In this document: in pieces, positions 33,802-41,226 of the stretch
Layout of the letters: the number at the start of each line of letters is the position of its first letter
How positions within the stretch are numbered: the first letter of the stretch is position 1
Assembly: GCA_020850615.1 (NCBI GenBank)
Contig: JADZEI010000085.1
Location: forward strand, 1 to 64,000
Direction of reading: 5' to 3'
From: Dehalococcoidia bacterium
GTDB lineage: Bacteria; Chloroflexota; Dehalococcoidia; Tepidiformales; Tepidiformaceae
DNA: 64,000 bases
Position numbers and translations under genes: made by a program
Notes under the pieces: generated by a model
Told to the model about the DNA's origin: nothing
The model's database searches: none
What the model saw: only the letters and a program-made list of their open reading frames with translations

Positions 33802-34545
33802 ATGCGACGACCGTTCATTGCCGGCAACTGGAAGATGAACACAACCGAGGCGGAGGCCGTTGCCCTCGCGAAGGGCGTGGCTGAAGCGACGGCCGGGGCC
33901 GCCTGCGATGTCGCCGTGTGCGTGCCGTTCCCTCACCTCGGGCCGGTGCGCGAGGCGCTGCGCGGCAGCCCGGTCGGGCTGGGCGCGCAGGACGTGTACT
34001 GGGAGCCGAAGGGCGCGTTCACGGGCGAGGTGAGCACCGCCATCCTCGCGGACTACTGCCGCTACGTGATCATCGGGCATAGCGAGCGGCGCCAGTTCTT
34101 CGGCGACACGGACGAGTGGGTGCAGCGCAAGCTCGCCGCCGTCCTCGCATCGCCGCTGGACCCGATCGTCTGCGTGGGCGAGCTGCTCGAGGAGCGCCGC
34201 TCGGGCCAGACGGAGGCGGTCCTGGCGCGGCAGATCGCCGAGGGGCTCAAGGGCGTCGAGCTCACGCCGCGGGTGACGGTCGCCTACGAGCCGGTCTGGG
34301 CGATCGGCACGGGCGAGACCGCCACACCGGAGGTCGCGCAGGCGGCGTGCGCCTTCGTGCGCGGGGAGCTGCGGAAGCTCTGCGGCGATGTGGCGGACGC
34401 GATCCGGATCCAGTACGGCGGCAGCGTGAACGCGGAGAACGCGGCCGAGCTGCTGTCGCAGCCGGACATCGACGGCGCGCTGGTCGGCGGGGCCTCGCTG
34501 AAGGCGGACCAGTTCGCGGTAATCGTGAAGGCGGCACCGGCGTGA
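33802..34545 (+). CDS. tpiA: Triosephosphate isomerase
   Basis: TpiA interconverts dihydroxyacetone phosphate and glyceraldehyde 3-phosphate. The 247-residue barrel has the N-terminal GNWKMN with the catalytic Lys, IIGHSERR with the catalytic His, AYEPVWAIGTG with the catalytic Glu and hinged loop, and YGGSVNAEN for phosphate. Its stop shares a base with the miaA ATG (TGATG). Confidence 0.97.
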   Translation: MRRPFIAGNWKMNTTEAEAVALAKGVAEATAGAACDVAVCVPFPHLGPVREALRGSPVGLGAQDVYWEPKGAFTGEVSTAILADYCRYVIIGHSERRQFFGDTDEWVQRKLAAVLASPLDPIVCVGELLEERRSGQTEAVLARQIAEGLKGVELTPRVTVAYEPVWAIGTGETATPEVAQAACAFVRGELRKLCGDVADAIRIQYGGSVNAENAAELLSQPDIDGALVGGASLKADQFAVIVKAAPA

Positions 34546-35483
34546 TGCTCCGCCGCCTGGTCGCGCTCGTGGGGCCGACGGCATCCGGCAAGTCCGCGAT
34601 GGCGATCGAGCTGGCGGAGCGGCTAGGCGGCGACATCGTGAACGCGGACAGCCGCCAGGTCTACCGCGGGATGGACATCGGCACGGCGAAACCAACGGCG
34701 GAGGAGCGGTGGCGGGTGCGCCATCACCTGTTCGACATCATCGAGCCCGCCGACCCGTACAGCCTCGCGCTCTACAAGCGGGACGCGAAGGCGGCGCTCG
34801 ACGCGATCTGGGCGCGCGACGCGTTCGCGTGGGTGGTGGGCGGCACGGGCCAGTACGTCTGGGCGCTGCTCGAAGACTGGAAGGTGCCGGAAGTCGCGCC
34901 GGACGAGGCGATGCGGGCGGAGCTCGCGGCCGTGGCGGAGCGCGACGGGGTGGAGGCGCTGCACGCGCGCCTCGCGGAAGTGGACCCGGTGGCGGCAGGG
35001 CGGATCGACGCGCGGAACGTGCGGCGGGTGATCCGCGCGATCGAGGTGTTCGAGCACACCGGCGTGCCGATAAGCACCTGGCAGACGCACGGGACGCCCG
35101 ACTTCGAGTATCTCCTGTTCGGCGTGGACGTGCCGCGTGAGGAGCTCGACCGGCGGATCGACGCGCGGGTCGAGGCGATGTTCGACGCCGGGTTCGTGGA
35201 CGAGGTGCGCGGGCTGCTCGATGCCGGGGTGCCGGCGGATGCGCCCTCGATGTCGTCGATCGGCTACGGCGAGGTGGTGCGGCTGCTGCGCGGAAAGCTC
35301 ACGCTGGAGCAGGCGAAGGACGAGACGAAGCGGGCGACGCGGCGGCTGGCACGCCGGCAGGCGCAATGGTTCCGGCGCGACGACCGCCGGATCACCTGGG
35401 TGCGCGACGCGGACGACGTGGAGCTGCAGGCGAACATCTTCACGGGGGCGTGTACGAATACGATCCGGGGTGCGCGGCGGTAG
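34545..35483 (+). CDS. miaA: tRNA dimethylallyltransferase MiaA
   Basis: MiaA adds a dimethylallyl group to A37 of tRNAs reading UNN codons. The 312-residue protein has the P-loop GPTASGKS, the DSRQVYRGMDIGTAKP catalytic Asp region, HHLFDIIEP, GGTGQYVWALLE and RRLARRQAQWFRRD for tRNA contact. The ATG at 34545 overlaps the tpiA stop by 1 nt; GTG at 34542 is an equal alternative. It is the last gene of the rpiB operon, before a convergent epimerase and a heptamer array. Confidence 0.95.
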   Translation: MLRRLVALVGPTASGKSAMAIELAERLGGDIVNADSRQVYRGMDIGTAKPTAEERWRVRHHLFDIIEPADPYSLALYKRDAKAALDAIWARDAFAWVVGGTGQYVWALLEDWKVPEVAPDEAMRAELAAVAERDGVEALHARLAEVDPVAAGRIDARNVRRVIRAIEVFEHTGVPISTWQTHGTPDFEYLLFGVDVPREELDRRIDARVEAMFDAGFVDEVRGLLDAGVPADAPSMSSIGYGEVVRLLRGKLTLEQAKDETKRATRRLARRQAQWFRRDDRRITWVRDADDVELQANIFTGACTNTIRGARR

Positions 35484-35490
35484 CGGGGGA

Positions 35491-35522
35491 GTCCTTAGTC
35501 CTTGGTCCTTAGTCCTCAGTCC
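35491..35522. repeat. Heptamer tandem array (4.6 units)
   Basis: GTCCTTA-GTCCTTG-GTCCTTA-GTCCTCA-GTCC: four full 7-bp units and a partial one between the convergent miaA and epimerase genes. The epimerase stop codon is formed by the fourth unit. Confidence 0.8.
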
Positions 35523-36535
35523 GCCAGTTTTCCTGCCTGGGCGGAGGTGATGTGGCCGGCGCGGAGGAGGGAGCGGACGGTGTCGGTGAGGGTGTCTTCG
35601 AGCGGGCGCATGGCGAAGCCGAGGTCGGCGACCGCGGCGGCGTGGTCCATTTCGCGGTGGGGTTGTGTGACGAAGCGCATGGTTTCGCCGTTGAGCGGGA
35701 GCCGCCAGGGCGAGATGCGCTGGCCAAGGTCCACGACCGGCGCGCTCCCGCGGACGAGCGTGTCGGGCAGCGTGGCGTAGCGGATGCGGTGCCCGGTGAG
35801 GCGGATGAGCAGCGTGGCCAATTCGACGCTGGAGGTCAGTTGTCCGGCGAGCAGGTAGCCGCGCGGTCCGCGCCCCGGCTGAACCGCACGGGCGGTCGCC
35901 TCCGCCACGTCGCGGACATCGACCAGGGGGAAGCTGCCGCCGCGGTTCACGAGGCGCATCCGGCCGCGCAGGAAGTTCGACGCGATCTGGTGTGACTCGC
36001 CGAAGTACGGGTCGTCCGGGCCCCAGACGCTCCCGGGGAGGACGGTGACGACGGGCAGGCCGCGCTCCTGGAGCTGGCGGGCGAAGCGCTCGGACTCGGC
36101 TTTGCTCGCGGCGTAGGGGCCGATGGTGCCGGTGACGGGCGAGCTCGCCGAGGCCGGCCCGCGGCCGGGCACGAGCGCGATGTAGCTGCTGACGTGGACG
36201 ACGGGGTCGAGCTGCGCGGCGGTCGCTGCTTCGAGCACGTTTCGGGTGCCGGTGCGGTTCGTCTCGCGGACCTCCCGGGCGCGGCGATTGTCCAGGGAGT
36301 AGATCGAGGCGGCGTGGACGACGGCGTCGCAGCCCTGGAGGGCGGCCTCGACGGAGGCGCGGTCCGTCACGTCGCCGCGGACGGCTTCGGGCGCATCGAT
36401 GCCGTGCGGCGCGAACGCGGGCGCGACGCGGGCGGGGTCGCGCACCAGGAGCCTCACATCGTGGCCGGCGCGGGCGAGGGCGGCGACGGTGTGGCTGCCG
36501 ACGAAGCCGGTTCCGCCGGTGACGAGGACGCGCAT
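35516..36535 (-). CDS. NAD-dependent epimerase/dehydratase family protein
   Basis: This 339-residue extended SDR has the N-terminal MRVLVTGGTGFVGSH nucleotide loop, HAASIY, VHVSSY, and YAASK with the catalytic Tyr and Lys, then VVTVLPGSVWGPDD. The set is close to nucleoside-diphosphate-sugar epimerases and dihydroflavonol-reductase-like proteins; the substrate is unknown. The ATG at 36535 has GGAGG 7 nt upstream. The last codons fall inside a heptamer repeat shared with the miaA 3' region. Confidence 0.88.
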   Translation of the reverse strand: MRVLVTGGTGFVGSHTVAALARAGHDVRLLVRDPARVAPAFAPHGIDAPEAVRGDVTDRASVEAALQGCDAVVHAASIYSLDNRRAREVRETNRTGTRNVLEAATAAQLDPVVHVSSYIALVPGRGPASASSPVTGTIGPYAASKAESERFARQLQERGLPVVTVLPGSVWGPDDPYFGESHQIASNFLRGRMRLVNRGGSFPLVDVRDVAEATARAVQPGRGPRGYLLAGQLTSSVELATLLIRLTGHRIRYATLPDTLVRGSAPVVDLGQRISPWRLPLNGETMRFVTQPHREMDHAAAVADLGFAMRPLEDTLTDTVRSLLRAGHITSAQAGKLAD

Positions 36536-36577
36536 GGGGTGCCTCCGGGCCGCACGGGCGGCGCGGATGACATGATA

Positions 36578-36609
36578 CGTAAAACAGGCCACCCGGATGG
36601 GTGGCCTGT
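36578..36609 (-). terminator. Rho-independent terminator of the ferredoxin gene
   Basis: ACAGGCCACCC (36584-36594), loop GGAT, GGGTGGCCTGT (36599-36609): a perfect 11-bp stem. Read on the minus strand it is followed by TTTTACG, a U-run. It lies 24 bp beyond the ferredoxin stop. Confidence 0.85.
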
Positions 36610-36632
36610 GCGAACGTGCTTGCGGGCGGTGC

Positions 36633-37136
36633 TCAGCTGGTCATTGGGGCGCGCGCCTGCATGACGAACGCCTGCTCCTCGGGGGAGAGCTCGGACCAGT
36701 CCTTCAGGACCTCGGTCTTGAGCGGGAAGATGTGGATCGCGTCCCAGCCGCAGACATCCTCGCAGAGGCGGCAGCCGGTGCACTTCTTCTCGTCGACGGT
36801 GCTGACGCCGAAGAAGTCATCGATGCGGTCGGAGTGCTGGAGGCTGAGGGCGTCGAACGGGCAGATGTTGATGCAGAGCTCGCAGCCGGAGCCGATGCAC
36901 TTCTCTTCGATGGTGACGGCCTTGGGCCACTTGTCCTTCTTGAGGGAGCGGCAGACGTCGCCGAACGTGTTGAGGATGGCTTCCGGCGGGCAGACGATGC
37001 CGCAGGCGCCACAGTCGATACAAAGGGTGGGGTCGATGACGTGCAGCGAGTTCCGTTCGCCGGTGATGGCGTTCGTGGGGCAGCGCTTGGTGCAGGCGGT
37101 GCAGCCGATGCACGTCTCGATGATCTTGTAGGCCAA
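36633..37136 (-). CDS. Four-cluster ferredoxin-like protein
   Basis: This 167-residue electron carrier has four Cys motifs: CIGCTACTKRCP and CIDCGACGIVCP as a classic pair, then CIGSGCELCINICP with a two-residue longer first gap, and CTGCRLCEDVCGWD lacking the usual Pro. Four [4Fe-4S] clusters are expected. The TTG at 37136 is chosen because AYKIIETCIGC is the normal ferredoxin N-terminus and GAGAGGGA lies upstream. It has its own terminator. It may serve the NifJ oxidoreductase or another redox enzyme in the cell; no partner gene is adjacent. Confidence 0.85.
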   Translation of the reverse strand: MAYKIIETCIGCTACTKRCPTNAITGERNSLHVIDPTLCIDCGACGIVCPPEAILNTFGDVCRSLKKDKWPKAVTIEEKCIGSGCELCINICPFDALSLQHSDRIDDFFGVSTVDEKKCTGCRLCEDVCGWDAIHIFPLKTEVLKDWSELSPEEQAFVMQARAPMTS

Positions 37137-37195
37137 TGCGTCCCTCTCGACGGGGAATCGATGAGGACATCGTACCAGCTTTGCGGAGGTCATGC

Positions 37196-37340
37196 CGTGG
37201 GCGGAGCTTTCCGCAGCAGGGACGACGCGGCCGTGCTCGATGAGGTGCGAGGGCTCGGAGCGGCGTTCGCGCGCAAGCCGGCGGCGTTGGACGAGCTGGT
37301 CGAATTCGCGCGGAAGCTGCGCTCCCGGCTTTCGACCTGG
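37196..37340 (+). other. Coding-like fragment without a stop
   Basis: A plus-strand frame here reads as a plausible helical segment (DDAAVLDEVRGLG, AALDELVEFARKLRSRL) with GC-rich third positions. It has no stop before it runs antisense into the DUF402 gene. It could be a gene remnant whose 3' part was lost, or chance. The 213 bp between ferredoxin and DUF402 hold nothing else. Confidence 0.2.
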
Positions 37341-37349
37341 CCCGGGGGA

Positions 37350-37862
37350 TCAGAGTGGCCCGCGGGAGGCCATGACCCGGCCGAGCAGCGCCGCGGGCGA
37401 CGCATCGAACGGGCAGGCGCGGGCGAGCATGAGCGAGAGGGCGAGGTTCACCCCCTCGCCGGCGGCGGCGATTGCAGCTGCGTCGTAGCCCATCTCCCGG
37501 GAGTTGCGGGCGAAGTCATCGAAGTCGCGGACGCGCGGAGCGAGCGCGGGGGCGGCCATCACGTCGAGGTCGAGGTCCACCCAGGTGATCGTGCGGCCGT
37601 CGAGCCGGGCCGGGAGGGCGGCGTCGCACTGGTACTCGAGCAGAATGCCCTTCGCATCGAAGGAGACGAGCACGACGAGCGGCCGGTCCACACCGAAGTA
37701 GCCGAGGGCGTGGGCGACGGGAGCGCCTGCTTCGGTCTCGTGGGGCGGCGCCTCGTAGTAGACGGTGAGCCACTCGCCGGAGCCGTCGACGAGGTCGCCC
37801 GGCCACTCCTTCTTTGGCGTGCCATCGAACTTCCGCTTGATGCTGACGACCGGGTTGCGCAC
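37350..37862 (-). CDS. DUF402 family protein (copy 2)
   Basis: This 170-residue paralogue of the protein at 1320-1844 has the DUF402 signature TITWVDLDLDVMA followed by VRDFDDFARNSREMGYD, and an N-terminal strand VVSIKRKFDGTPKKEWPGDLV. DUF402/FomD-like proteins are small barrels, some with nucleoside-diphosphatase activity; the role here is unknown. It starts with GTG. The DUF2470 gene lies 17 bp upstream on the same strand and is probably cotranscribed. Confidence 0.75.
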   Translation of the reverse strand: MRNPVVSIKRKFDGTPKKEWPGDLVDGSGEWLTVYYEAPPHETEAGAPVAHALGYFGVDRPLVVLVSFDAKGILLEYQCDAALPARLDGRTITWVDLDLDVMAAPALAPRVRDFDDFARNSREMGYDAAAIAAAGEGVNLALSLMLARACPFDASPAALLGRVMASRGPL

Positions 37863-37879
37863 GCGGGAAGGGTAGCAGC

Positions 37880-38212
37880 TCAGTGGGAGGGGCGACCGGT
37901 CGGTGCCTCTTCTTCGCGTGGTTCGATGCCGAGCCGCGCGCAGGATTCGCGGTACATGCGCACGACTTCCATACGGATGTCGCGGCGTTCGACCGGTGTG
38001 GTGGCCCAGGGCACACGGACCGTGCGCTCCCCGGCGGGGGTCTGCGCCGCGAAGGTGACGCCCTGCTCGTCGAGGCCGGTCATGCGGGCGGTTTCGGTGG
38101 AGGGCTCGGTGCCGAGCGCCCGGCAGATGAGCGCGTTGTCTTCCGGGTGGTCGGCGTTCATGTGGCCGCTGACGGCGGCGATGACGTCTGGGGAGAAGAG
38201 GTCGCCGGGCAT
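37880..38212 (-). CDS. DUF2470 domain protein
   Basis: This 110-residue protein is essentially one DUF2470 domain. HMNADHPEDNALICRAL is the family's HMN..H.D signature, and ARMTGLDEQGVTFAA and PVERRDIRMEVVRMYRESC follow. The domain occurs at the C-terminus of flavin/heme-binding split-barrel proteins such as HugZ-like heme oxygenases, where it helps bind tetrapyrrole. A free-standing copy near the HtaA heme-type surface protein is suggestive but not proof of a heme role. Confidence 0.8.
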   Translation of the reverse strand: MPGDLFSPDVIAAVSGHMNADHPEDNALICRALGTEPSTETARMTGLDEQGVTFAAQTPAGERTVRVPWATTPVERRDIRMEVVRMYRESCARLGIEPREEEAPTGRPSH

Positions 38213-38236
38213 GGGGGAGCTCCTGGGGGATATAGA

Positions 38237-38263
38237 GCGGCCCGCGAGAAGCTCGCGGGCCGC
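38237..38263 (-). terminator. Strong hairpin after the HtaA gene
   Basis: GCGGCCCGCGAG (38237-38248), loop AAG, CTCGCGGGCCGC (38252-38263): a perfect 12-bp stem 28 bp past the stop of the minus-strand HtaA gene. Only TCTATAT follows, so it is a terminator-like structure without a full U-run. Confidence 0.6.
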
Positions 38264-38291
38264 GGAGACGATGCGATGGGCCGCGGCGGGA

Positions 38292-39728
38292 CTACGCCCG
38301 GCGGCGGCTGAGGGCGACGGCGGACGCGCCGGCGCCGGCGAGGATGACCACGGCCACCAGGACGAGCGGCAGGATCTCCTGGCCGTTGTCCGCGGTGCCG
38401 CTACCGGTGGACGGCGGCTGCGGCGCGGTGGTCGTGGTGGCGGTGGTGCCCGTGAAGGTCAGGGCGGTGTAGCTTTCGAACAGCGGCTGGACGGCGCCGC
38501 TGCCGGGGTAGGTGTAGATGCCACAGTTGCCGCCGGCGATCGCGCCGGAGTAGCCGGCCTTCACGGCGACGGTCGCGGTGAACGAGCCATCCGGGTTGAG
38601 GGCGACGGTCTGGTCGCGGCCGACGAGGTCGCGGCTGGCTTCGGGCACGGCCCAGAGGATGCCACCTTCGCCGTAGACGGGGCGGGCGCTGCTCGGCACG
38701 CCGGCGGAGGGCTTCCAGTCCTGGGCGAAGCAGCCGAAGGCGATGAACACGCCCGCGGGCTGGCCGGCGAGCGGCGGGCGCGTGCCCGTGGCGAGCGAGT
38801 ACAGGAAGCCGCGGCCGGTGACGGTCACGCTATCGCCGGCCGCGTTCACGCTGGTCTTCGAGACCGTGACGGCGGGCGGGGCGGAGGGCGTGGTCGCGGT
38901 CGCCGTCGCTGTGGGGCTGGCGGTTGCGGTAGCGGTCGCCGTGGCGGTCGCGGTGGCGGTCGACGTCGCCGTCGCCGTCGCGGTTGCCGTGGCCGTGCTC
39001 GTTGCAGTCGCGGTGGCGGTGCTGGTCGCGGTAGCCGTCGGGGTCGTAGCGGCGGCGAGCGTGACGGTGAAGGTCACCGGGTCGAGCGCGATGTTCGGCA
39101 TCTCGGAACCGTAGAACTGGTCGAAGCCGACCATGGCCATGGCCGCGGCGACACCGACGGCCGGGGCCGCGGTGACGTTGAAGACGCCGGAGGCATCGGC
39201 GGTGAGGTCTTCGCCCGAGAGGTCGACGGTGGCGATGGTCACGCCGGTCTGCGTCGCGAAGGCGGGCGGCGTGGCGGCGGGGTCGAGGGCCACCAGCGGC
39301 CGGGCGGAGATGTCGCCGACGACGGTGGCGGTGTCGCCGTTCACGACGATGCGGAGGTTGCTGAAGGTGGAATCGAGGAGGGCGCCGTTGCCGTAGTCGT
39401 GGCCCCAGATGCGGACGGAGCCGGTGAAGGCGACCTCGCCGGTGCCGGCCTCGGGGTCGAGGTCGCCGGAGGCGGAGGGGAAGGTAAGGACGCCGCCAGC
39501 GTAGGTGGCGCCGCCAGTGGCCTCGACTCCGCCATCGGCGACGGGCCCGGAGACGTAGTTGAGGAAGCTGGTCCGGATGTTCCAGGTGAGCGAGCCGCCC
39601 GTGACGTCACGGGAAGCGGCATTGGCGGGGCCGGCGAAGACGAGGACGGCGAGCAGCGCTGCCGCGAGAAGGGCACCGAGCGCGGCAACCGGGCCGGCGC
39701 GGTGAGTGGTGAACCTCCGACTATTCAT
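38292..39728 (-). CDS. Secreted HtaA-domain surface protein
   Basis: This 478-residue exported protein has a signal peptide of about 37 residues ending FAGPANA. It is followed by an HtaA domain (about 42-225): GGSLTWNIRTSFLNYVSGP, then GSVRIWGHDYGNGALLDSTF. HtaA domains bind heme in corynebacteria. Residues about 228-285 are a Thr-Ala linker, followed by an all-beta domain (286-430) and a C-terminal anchor: PPSTG, a helix (452-472) and SRRRA, like a sorting signal. GGGGGA precedes the ATG. It is likely a cell-surface heme or adhesion protein; ligand binding is inferred. Confidence 0.75.
   Translation of the reverse strand: MNSRRFTTHRAGPVAALGALLAAALLAVLVFAGPANAASRDVTGGSLTWNIRTSFLNYVSGPVADGGVEATGGATYAGGVLTFPSASGDLDPEAGTGEVAFTGSVRIWGHDYGNGALLDSTFSNLRIVVNGDTATVVGDISARPLVALDPAATPPAFATQTGVTIATVDLSGEDLTADASGVFNVTAAPAVGVAAAMAMVGFDQFYGSEMPNIALDPVTFTVTLAAATTPTATATSTATATATSTATATATATATSTATATATATATATASPTATATATTPSAPPAVTVSKTSVNAAGDSVTVTGRGFLYSLATGTRPPLAGQPAGVFIAFGCFAQDWKPSAGVPSSARPVYGEGGILWAVPEASRDLVGRDQTVALNPDGSFTATVAVKAGYSGAIAGGNCGIYTYPGSGAVQPLFESYTALTFTGTTATTTTAPQPPSTGSGTADNGQEILPLVLVAVVILAGAGASAVALSRRRA
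38874..39047 (-). repeat. Coding Thr-Ala repeat in the HtaA protein
   Basis: About 58 codons of alternating Thr and Ala, with occasional Ser and Pro, encoded by degenerate 6-bp units. It forms a flexible, possibly glycosylated stalk. Such tracts vary in length by slippage. Confidence 0.75.
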
Positions 39729-39871
39729 GCATCCCCCATGGATTTGGACGGTTTTGGGAACTTGCTGCGGACATGGTGCCAGCTTTTCGCGGTGCACGCG
39801 ACCCCGGCAAGAATAAGGCATGGCTTACTCATTGGGAATGGTAGGGCTAGCGTTGGTGCGGCAACCGGGGG

Positions 39872-40216
39872 CTAACGTGTGCTCTGGCGGCGTGGCGGAA
39901 TGTGCGACGCGATGAGGTCGGCCGCCGCGTCCACTTCGGCAGTAGTGCGAAGCGTGAGGCAGACCGCCGTGCTGCCCTCGCGCATGCTTGGGCAGGTGTA
40001 GGTCGCGGAATGGCGACCCTGTCCCGCGGCATACATCACTGCGTTGGGAGCTGTTGGCGCGTGGCTGGCAGGTAGCCAGCAGTTCGCGAACGCCTGCACC
40101 CCGCGCTCGAGCAGGACTTCGAAGCCCGGGCGGACCTGCCACACGTGAGCCTTCTTCGTCGAACGGTCGGGCGTGCCCAGCAACGCGGTGAGGCGCTGCC
40201 ACATGAGTTCTTCCAT
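39872..40216 (-). CDS. Hypothetical protein downstream of the DHOD-like gene
   Basis: This 114-residue protein is not recognised. Its ATG shares a base with the stop of the DHOD-like gene (TAATG), so it is translationally coupled to it and to nifJ. It begins with a helix (MEELMWQRLTALLG), then VRPGFEVLLERGVQAFANCWLP, several Cys and Thr in SATYTCPSMREGSTAVCLTL, and a final amphipathic helix TAEVDAAADLIASHI. No membrane segment is seen. The frame extends upstream only as an antisense shadow. Confidence 0.55.
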   Translation of the reverse strand: MEELMWQRLTALLGTPDRSTKKAHVWQVRPGFEVLLERGVQAFANCWLPASHAPTAPNAVMYAAGQGRHSATYTCPSMREGSTAVCLTLRTTAEVDAAADLIASHIPPRRQSTR

Positions 40217-41226
40217 TACGGCGAGGGGATGCGGGTGGCGTAGGAGCTGAGCGCCTGCATGTACTGCGAGCGCTCGTAGGCGGTCGGGTCCGGGATGCTC
40301 TGCTGGGCGAGACTGCCCTTGAGCTGGTCGACCGAGCTGTAACCGTGCTCGTCCATCCACGCGCGCAGGCCGGCGACGACCGTGCCGACGTGCTCGGGGC
40401 CGTGCTGGAGCAGCGCCGATGCCATCATCGCGATGTCGCCGCCGGCGAGGAGCACTTTGAGCACGTCCGCCGTGGTGTGCACGCCGCTCGTCGCCGCGAG
40501 GGAGATCGAGGCCTGGCGGCGGAGGATCGCGAGCCAGCGCAGGGGCAGCGAGAGCTCCGCGGAGGTGCTCAGGCGCACGGTTGGCGTGACGGTCAGCGTT
40601 TCGAGGTCGATATCCGGCTGGACGAAGCGGTTGAAGAGGACGAGCCCGTCGGCGCCGGCCAGGGCGAGCTTGCGGGCCATGGCGGGGATGGCGCTGAAGT
40701 GCGGCCCGATCTTGACCGCGAGCGGCACGCTGATCGTGTCTCGCACGGACGCGACGAGGTCAGCGTAGCGCTGCTCGACCGCTTCGGCGTCCTCATCGGG
40801 ACCGGCGGGGATGAGGAAGATGTTGAGCTCGATCGCGTCGGCACCGGCGTCTTCCATCAGCTTCGCGTAGCGCGTCCAGCCGCCGGGCGAGGCGCCGTTC
40901 AGGCTGGCGATGACCGGGATGGAGAGCTCCCGCCGGGCACTGGCGATGTGCTCGAGGTAGGTGTCGGCGATGTTCCGCGTCTCGGGGATGGGCGGGAAGA
41001 AGCTCTGGGCTTCGAAGCAGCTCTCCGTCCACTGTTCGAGGAACTCGTGGATGTCCATGTCAGTGCGCTCGATCTGCTCTTCGAACAGGGAGCGGAGGAC
41101 GACCGCGCCGGCGCCGGCCGCCTGGAGCCGGTGGAGGACGTCCAGCTTCTCGGTGAGCGGCGAGGCGGACGGGACGACCGGCGTCGCCAGGCGCATGCCC
41201 ATGTAGGTGGTGCCGAGGTCTACCAC
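40216..41226 (-). CDS. Dihydroorotate dehydrogenase-like protein
   Basis: This 336-residue FMN-type barrel is of the DHOD class-1-like family. It opens VDLGTTYMGMRLATPVVPSAS, has ASLNGASPGGWTRYAKLMEDAG, VKIGPHFSAIPAMARKLALAG and C-terminal TSGVHTTADVLKVLLAGGD for flavin phosphate. The NxSCPN loop that carries the DHOD catalytic base reads ELNIFLIPAG here, so orotate chemistry is doubtful. Such genes are often found beside nifJ, as here (7-bp overlap). The GTG start has GGAGG 7 nt upstream. Confidence 0.85.
   Translation of the reverse strand: MVDLGTTYMGMRLATPVVPSASPLTEKLDVLHRLQAAGAGAVVLRSLFEEQIERTDMDIHEFLEQWTESCFEAQSFFPPIPETRNIADTYLEHIASARRELSIPVIASLNGASPGGWTRYAKLMEDAGADAIELNIFLIPAGPDEDAEAVEQRYADLVASVRDTISVPLAVKIGPHFSAIPAMARKLALAGADGLVLFNRFVQPDIDLETLTVTPTVRLSTSAELSLPLRWLAILRRQASISLAATSGVHTTADVLKVLLAGGDIAMMASALLQHGPEHVGTVVAGLRAWMDEHGYSSVDQLKGSLAQQSIPDPTAYERSQYMQALSSYATRIPSP

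Noticed and set aside
38874-39047. Possible CRISPR or regulatory repeat
   Set aside because: The 6-bp periodicity encodes the Thr-Ala linker of the HtaA protein in frame; there are no spacers.
36597-39875. A plus-strand open frame of about 1090 codons over ferredoxin, DUF402, DUF2470 and HtaA genes
   Set aside because: It spans four unrelated minus-strand genes and its Gly-Arg-rich repeats mirror their codons. Only the short segment at 37196-37340 looks coding-like and is reported separately.
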